A DNA stretch of 64,000 nucleotides from Armatimonadota bacterium (GTDB lineage: Bacteria; Armatimonadota; Zipacnadia; Zipacnadales; JABUFB01): assembly GCA_013314775.1 (NCBI GenBank), contig JABUFB010000002.1, forward strand, positions 248,576 to 312,575. Direction: 5' to 3'. Both the position numbers and the translations under genes were made by a program. Shown here piece by piece: positions 61,301 to 64,000 of the stretch. Each line of letters opens with the position of its first letter. Positions within the stretch are counted from its first letter, which is position 1. Below the pieces are notes generated by a model. It was not told where the DNA came from. It worked only from the letters and a program-made list of their open reading frames with translations, and made no database searches.

Positions 61301-62246
61301 CCCGATACGCGACGTTGCCGCGGTCAGTGACGGTCATTGTCGCCACGTACTGCCCAGCGGCGGTGAATCGCACGTCCACCGGGAGTTCAACGCCGAGCTT
61401 GATCGCGGCGCAGGCATTGCTGCCGGGGTGGAGGGCTTTGTCGATGCCCACCGGTTCGGGCTGACCGTCTCTGATGCCGGCGACGGACAGTTCCGCCTGG
61501 GCCGGCACAGCGGCGCACCAGGTGCCTGCGAAACTGACCTTGTCGGGCGCAAGATCCGCCGGGCCGGACACCTGCACACTCGGGGCTCCTTCCGCGAAGG
61601 TCAGGGCTCCAAAGCATCCAGGTTGGTGGAGCCCGCCCTTGATGTGGCCCCAGGAGGCGATTGAGGTCTCGGGTGTCTTGCAATCCCAGGCGAAGTTCGC
61701 GCGCCAGACGTCGCCGGGCTTCGGCGCCTCAACGCCCAGGTCAGTGAAGGGAATGCGCATCTCCAGCGACCAGTGGTCGCGCCCCACGGAGGCCGCGCAG
61801 GTCCAGTCGCCGTTCCAGGCCCCGTCCTGCCGAATGGAGTCCCATTGGTTGCCCACGGAATTGACGATCAGCTGCTTGTACTCCCCATCGCATAGCGGGT
61901 CCAGGAAGACCTCGAAGGCATCGTCCTCCCAGACGGCGCCATCGCGGACGGTCACTGCGGCAACGGGCCTCTTCCCGGGTGGCAGGGGGAGGCGCGCGGC
62001 CACGTACAGGGCAGCGTCATCACGTGAAAGCCAGACTGCGGGCTGTCGGGAAGCCAGGTTGCCGCCGGCGATATCTACGAACATCCAGGGCGAACTGGCG
62101 CCACTCCACTCGCCGTCGCCGATGGCGCCGTCAATCACGGGGGCGGTTGCCACGGGGACGGACAGCATGGGACCGTCCGTTGCAGCAAGGCAGGTGCCCG
62201 AGAGAAGAATCGCAGCCGTCATCCACGGTCGTGCACGCGTACTCAT
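58398..62246 (-). CDS. Giant secreted glycosidase-like protein: CBM9-like, LamG-like and TIM-barrel domains
   Basis: 1,282 residues from the ATG at 62246 (GAGGA upstream), which places a signal peptide at the N-terminus; an upstream start would add 12 residues. A CBM9-like domain (~30-200: 'PVIDGAIGDGEWSGASSPW', 'WEDDAFEVFLDPLCDGEYKQ') is followed by long beta-sandwich regions. A LamG/concanavalin-like domain comes next ('TFEAWVKPGFDTQPKN', 'DEWHHVAFTWGDKTCIFIDG'). A TIM-barrel-like region carries 'FHEHWTDIQNYTSTTHGERL', 'GMKLLLYFGYEISNIAPEW' and 'YDIDGVYLDGTANPWGC'. It resembles uncharacterised glycoside hydrolases of soil and gut carbohydrate degraders. It probably acts on a complex glycan outside the cell; substrate unknown. 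Confidence 0.8.
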   Translation of the reverse strand: MSTRARPWMTAAILLSGTCLAATDGPMLSVPVATAPVIDGAIGDGEWSGASSPWMFVDIAGGNLASRQPAVWLSRDDAALYVAARLPLPPGKRPVAAVTVRDGAVWEDDAFEVFLDPLCDGEYKQLIVNSVGNQWDSIRQDGAWNGDWTCAASVGRDHWSLEMRIPFTDLGVEAPKPGDVWRANFAWDCKTPETSIASWGHIKGGLHQPGCFGALTFAEGAPSVQVSGPADLAPDKVSFAGTWCAAVPAQAELSVAGIRDGQPEPVGIDKALHPGSNACAAIKLGVELPVDVRFTAAGQYVATMTVTDRGNVAYRATAPLVVPPPMQVTLHGYFLKGELDVDVDLSGVGAFAQGAAVRATLKDAAGEKLDTRNLKREGQAPKYTSTYRVGEMAPGDYSLELAAIGRKGGILHTQTVPVTVPAKPEWLGSQEGRSTEVLAPWTPVELEGEHVRVWGRDYAFGPLPFPSQAVSASEDILAGPVTVLVVADGRESVWKPHDEMRTIEAKPHVARIGTSAQADGIICEGTASVEYDGMVISDFEIKPSRVRQLDQVSLIIPIKEEHAKYLYYYPGRWGSTKNAGNLPPEGFTSAFKPFIWLGDNDRGLAWFSESDQGFVLDDPNKAIEITRDAGVVTLRVNMVRGGMKAAPLKYSFGFQATPVKPLKPDVWDYRICHAGNYGIEDTPWREPATLSYPGEGTVRLDQGTFEAWVKPGFDTQPKNVPADSSRGSLNRNLFELTLSNGNRVGFYWNIDDRGMRVYYRQDGDHPLVLPSHAPLKQDEWHHVAFTWGDKTCIFIDGVKVAEQAYKGTVRGDLADSVLILGPSPSEFAIDDIRISDIPRESFDLTQPALVDEHTLLLDRLDNLDPNASQRMTHPEKGLGAVANNGKVINGKWGYGFSLFLPGEEKTMLDRLASLGVRTICFHEHWTDIQNYTSTTHGERLHKLVKACHERGMKLLLYFGYEISNIAPEWDLYANECLVAPLSGGYHRLPEQKAYIVCYNSPWQDFMADGIARVMDEYDIDGVYLDGTANPWGCRNTEHGCGYDKGDGTVGTTYPILATREMMRRLYTLIKARKPDGQVNVHQSTCMTIPTLSWATSYWDGEQLGSIPRGSNPLDHLPLDAFRCEFMGRQWGVPAELLCYEKPYTYREALAFSLLHDVLVRGSLGGNLELESKLWKGMEAFGRDKAVFIPYWEENYVTLGPNEKIMASVWSRAEEGAVVVVSNLGGAEADAVVDLDLEGLALPAHVTATDLITEVQMPVKDGGIMEFPLDSFGFRVLWIKPAQ

Positions 62247-62384
62247 CGTCCTCACTCCCGAACTCGTCATGTCAGTCGTCATCTCCAGGATACCTATTCC
62301 CGACGAGCGGGCGCGAACCCTTTGCCCTTCTTCACCGCGGGGGGTATATTACGACGACGGTGAGGAGAGCCGGACCGGTCGTGA

Positions 62385-64000
62385 ATGCAGACAGAGCCCG
62401 ATTCTGCGAGGTGCAGCGAGTTGAGCAACCTGGGTCAGTGCATTGCATCAGCCGTGCGCGAAGCCATGGATGACGGGCAGACTCCGGGGGCCGTTGCGCT
62501 TGTGGGGCGTGGCGATGATGTGCTGTTCCACGCGGCCTTCGGCGACCGGATGGTTGCCCCGGAACGCCGGCCGATGCTTCCGGATACTATCTTCGACCTG
62601 GCGTCGCTGACCAAGCCGGTCTGCACCGCCACGTGCGTTATGCAGCTTTTGGAGCAGGGGAAGCTGGTTCTCGCGGACCCGGTCAGCCGGTTCATTCCAG
62701 GCTTTTCGCGGCACTATGGGGACAAGGCCACAATCCGCCATCTGCTCACCCATAGTTCCGGCCTGCAGGCATACCGAAACTTCCTGGAAACCATGGGCAC
62801 GGATGTACCGGCCGAACAGCGGCGGCCCCTGGCCATTCAGGACATCTGCGCGATGGAGCCCGCCTATCCCACGGGGACCCGGTTCATGTACACCTGCCTG
62901 GGCTACATCGTGCTGGCTTCGGTTGTGGAAGCAATCACCGGCGAGCCGCTCGATCAGTATGCGCGCAGGCACATCTTCGAGCCGCTTGGAATGGCTGACA
63001 CAGGCTTCAACCCCGGCCCGGAACTCGTCGAGCGTTGCGCGGCCACGGAGCAACTTCCCGACGGTGTGCTGGTCGGAGTGGTGCATGATGAGGCCGCGCG
63101 GTTTCTCAACGGAGTTGGAGGGAATGCCGGGCTGTTTTCCACCGCGAGCGATCTGAGCCGTTTCATGCGCGCAATGCTCAACCAGGGCGAATGGCGTGGT
63201 GTGCGAGTACTGTCGCCGCTTTCCACGGCCCTGATGATGTCGGCGCAATCCCAGATTCCCGACGGGGTTCGGGGGTTGGGCTGGGATGTCTCCAGCCCCC
63301 ACACACCGGGCCCACGAGGCGACCTGTTTCCGCCTGGGACCATCGGGCACACCGGTTACACCGGCACGTCAATCTGGGCTGATCCGGCAAGCCGCACCTA
63401 TGCGATCCTGCTCACCAACCGGGTGCATCTCGGCCGCGACAAGGACGTGGGACGGCTCCGGCGGCAGGTGGCCAATATCGTGGCCTCTCACGCGGTGCCC
63501 TCACGACGCTTCGTCATGGCCGCACCGGCTAATCCCGTGCGCACGGGGCTGGACGAGTTGCGGGATTGCCGATTCGAGGCCATCCGTGGCATGAAGCTGG
63601 GGCTGGTGTGCAATCACACCTCCATCGACGGATCGCGCAAGCACTTGTTGGACCTGCTTCTGTCAGCGCCGGATGTGGAGGTCTGTGCGATCCTGTCGCC
63701 CGAACACGGCTTCGCGGGACTGCTGGATGAGCTTGTGCCTTCGGAGATCCACGAGACCGGCCTGCCCATCCACAGCCTGTACGGCGAGCACCAGTCGCCT
63801 ACGCCGGAGATGCTGCAGGGGCTGGATGCGCTGGTGTATGACATCGCGGATATTGGCGTACGTTTCTACACCTACACCACCACCATGACGCTCTGCATGA
63901 AGGCCGCGGCACAGGCCGGGATGCCGTTCTTCGTGTTGGACCGACCCAACCCGATCAACGGGACGGACGTGGAAGGCCCGGTACTGGACAAGCCCTTCGG
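62385..64000 (+). CDS. Serine hydrolase (beta-lactamase fold) fused to DUF1343/NamZ domain (3' partial)
   Basis: Open from the ATG at 62385 to the window end, 538 residues visible; other possible starts are TTG 62421 and GTG 62454. Residues ~10-370 form a penicillin-binding-like/beta-lactamase domain with Ser74-Leu-Thr-Lys77 (SxxK), Tyr169 in 'YTCLGY' (YxN position, Asn replaced by Cys) and HTG at 322-324. From ~residue 403 the DUF1343 (NamZ) domain starts: 'GLVCNHTSIDGSRKHLLDLL', 'ILSPEHGFAGLLDELVP', 'YDIADIGVRFYTYTTTM', 'FFVLDRPNPING'. NamZ is an exo-beta-N-acetylmuramidase, so the protein may act in peptidoglycan turnover. No signal peptide is visible with the chosen start. Confidence 0.85.
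   Translation, partial: MQTEPDSARCSELSNLGQCIASAVREAMDDGQTPGAVALVGRGDDVLFHAAFGDRMVAPERRPMLPDTIFDLASLTKPVCTATCVMQLLEQGKLVLADPVSRFIPGFSRHYGDKATIRHLLTHSSGLQAYRNFLETMGTDVPAEQRRPLAIQDICAMEPAYPTGTRFMYTCLGYIVLASVVEAITGEPLDQYARRHIFEPLGMADTGFNPGPELVERCAATEQLPDGVLVGVVHDEAARFLNGVGGNAGLFSTASDLSRFMRAMLNQGEWRGVRVLSPLSTALMMSAQSQIPDGVRGLGWDVSSPHTPGPRGDLFPPGTIGHTGYTGTSIWADPASRTYAILLTNRVHLGRDKDVGRLRRQVANIVASHAVPSRRFVMAAPANPVRTGLDELRDCRFEAIRGMKLGLVCNHTSIDGSRKHLLDLLLSAPDVEVCAILSPEHGFAGLLDELVPSEIHETGLPIHSLYGEHQSPTPEMLQGLDALVYDIADIGVRFYTYTTTMTLCMKAAAQAGMPFFVLDRPNPINGTDVEGPVLDKPF

Noticed and set aside
1-64000. CRISPR arrays, transposases, prophage or toxin-antitoxin modules
   Set aside because: No regularly spaced direct repeats and no characteristic proteins were seen.

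Overview
The window comes from a GC-rich bacterium whose cell envelope has an outer membrane. The flagellar genes include the L- and P-ring proteins FlgH and FlgI and the P-ring chaperone FlgA. The flanking DNA encodes very large secreted carbohydrate-active proteins with CBM9-like, GH42-like and DUF4091 domains, plus a serine hydrolase fused to a DUF1343/NamZ domain. This mix would fit Armatimonadota or a related lineage of carbohydrate degraders, but that placement is inference from gene content. GTG and TTG starts are common. I see no rRNA, tRNA, CRISPR array or transposase.

Left flank (1-12.4 kb, + strand): the end of a secreted protein with an FlgD-type Ig fold; a lipoprotein; a small autoregulated operon (membrane protein plus winged-helix regulator) with a textbook sigma70 promoter and a 27-bp palindromic operator over the start site; a SagB-type oxidoreductase with a membrane-embedded spermidine-synthase-like protein; a probable SOS cassette (DUF6504 protein plus DnaE2-type polymerase) with LexA-box-like repeats in its promoter; and a beta-hydroxyacid dehydrogenase. 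A hairpin-rich convergent gap follows.

Secreted carbohydrate operon (12.4-20.4 kb, - strand): an SGNH hydrolase, a GH42-like multidomain protein and a DUF4091 protein, the last two overlapping by ATGA. A VanW-CapA fusion lies at the end of the flagellar strand.

Flagellar supercluster (22-54.9 kb, - strand, nearly continuous): rpoN; flgB-flgC-fliE-fliF-fliH-fliI-fliJ-slt-fliK-flgD; flgE; flbD-motA-motB-fliL-fliN-fliO-fliP-fliQ-fliR-flhB-flhA; flgF-flgG-flgA-flgH-flgI-flgJ-flgN-flgK-flgL-fliW-csrA; flagellin, fliD, fliS. It holds most of the export apparatus, rod, hook, rings, stator and filament. fliG and fliM are missing from their usual places (fliF/fliH and fliL/fliN). Divergent from rpoN, on the + strand, lie two genes I identify as strongly diverged fliG and fliM. 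The FliG-like protein ends where the torque-generating C-terminal domain should begin, and the FliM-like protein lacks the N-terminal CheY-binding peptide. Five near-consensus sigma54 (-24/-12) sites precede flgB, flgE, flbD, flgF and this fliG-fliM pair, so sigma54, encoded in the same cluster, very probably drives the regulon. The flagellin leader has a CsrA-type site in a hairpin loop and another over the Shine-Dalgarno, next to fliW and csrA.

Right flank (56.9-64 kb): a Gfo/Idh/MocA oxidoreductase, a strong bidirectional terminator, a VOC-family protein, a 1,282-residue secreted glycosidase-like protein, and the beta-lactamase-fold/NamZ fusion that runs off the end of the window.
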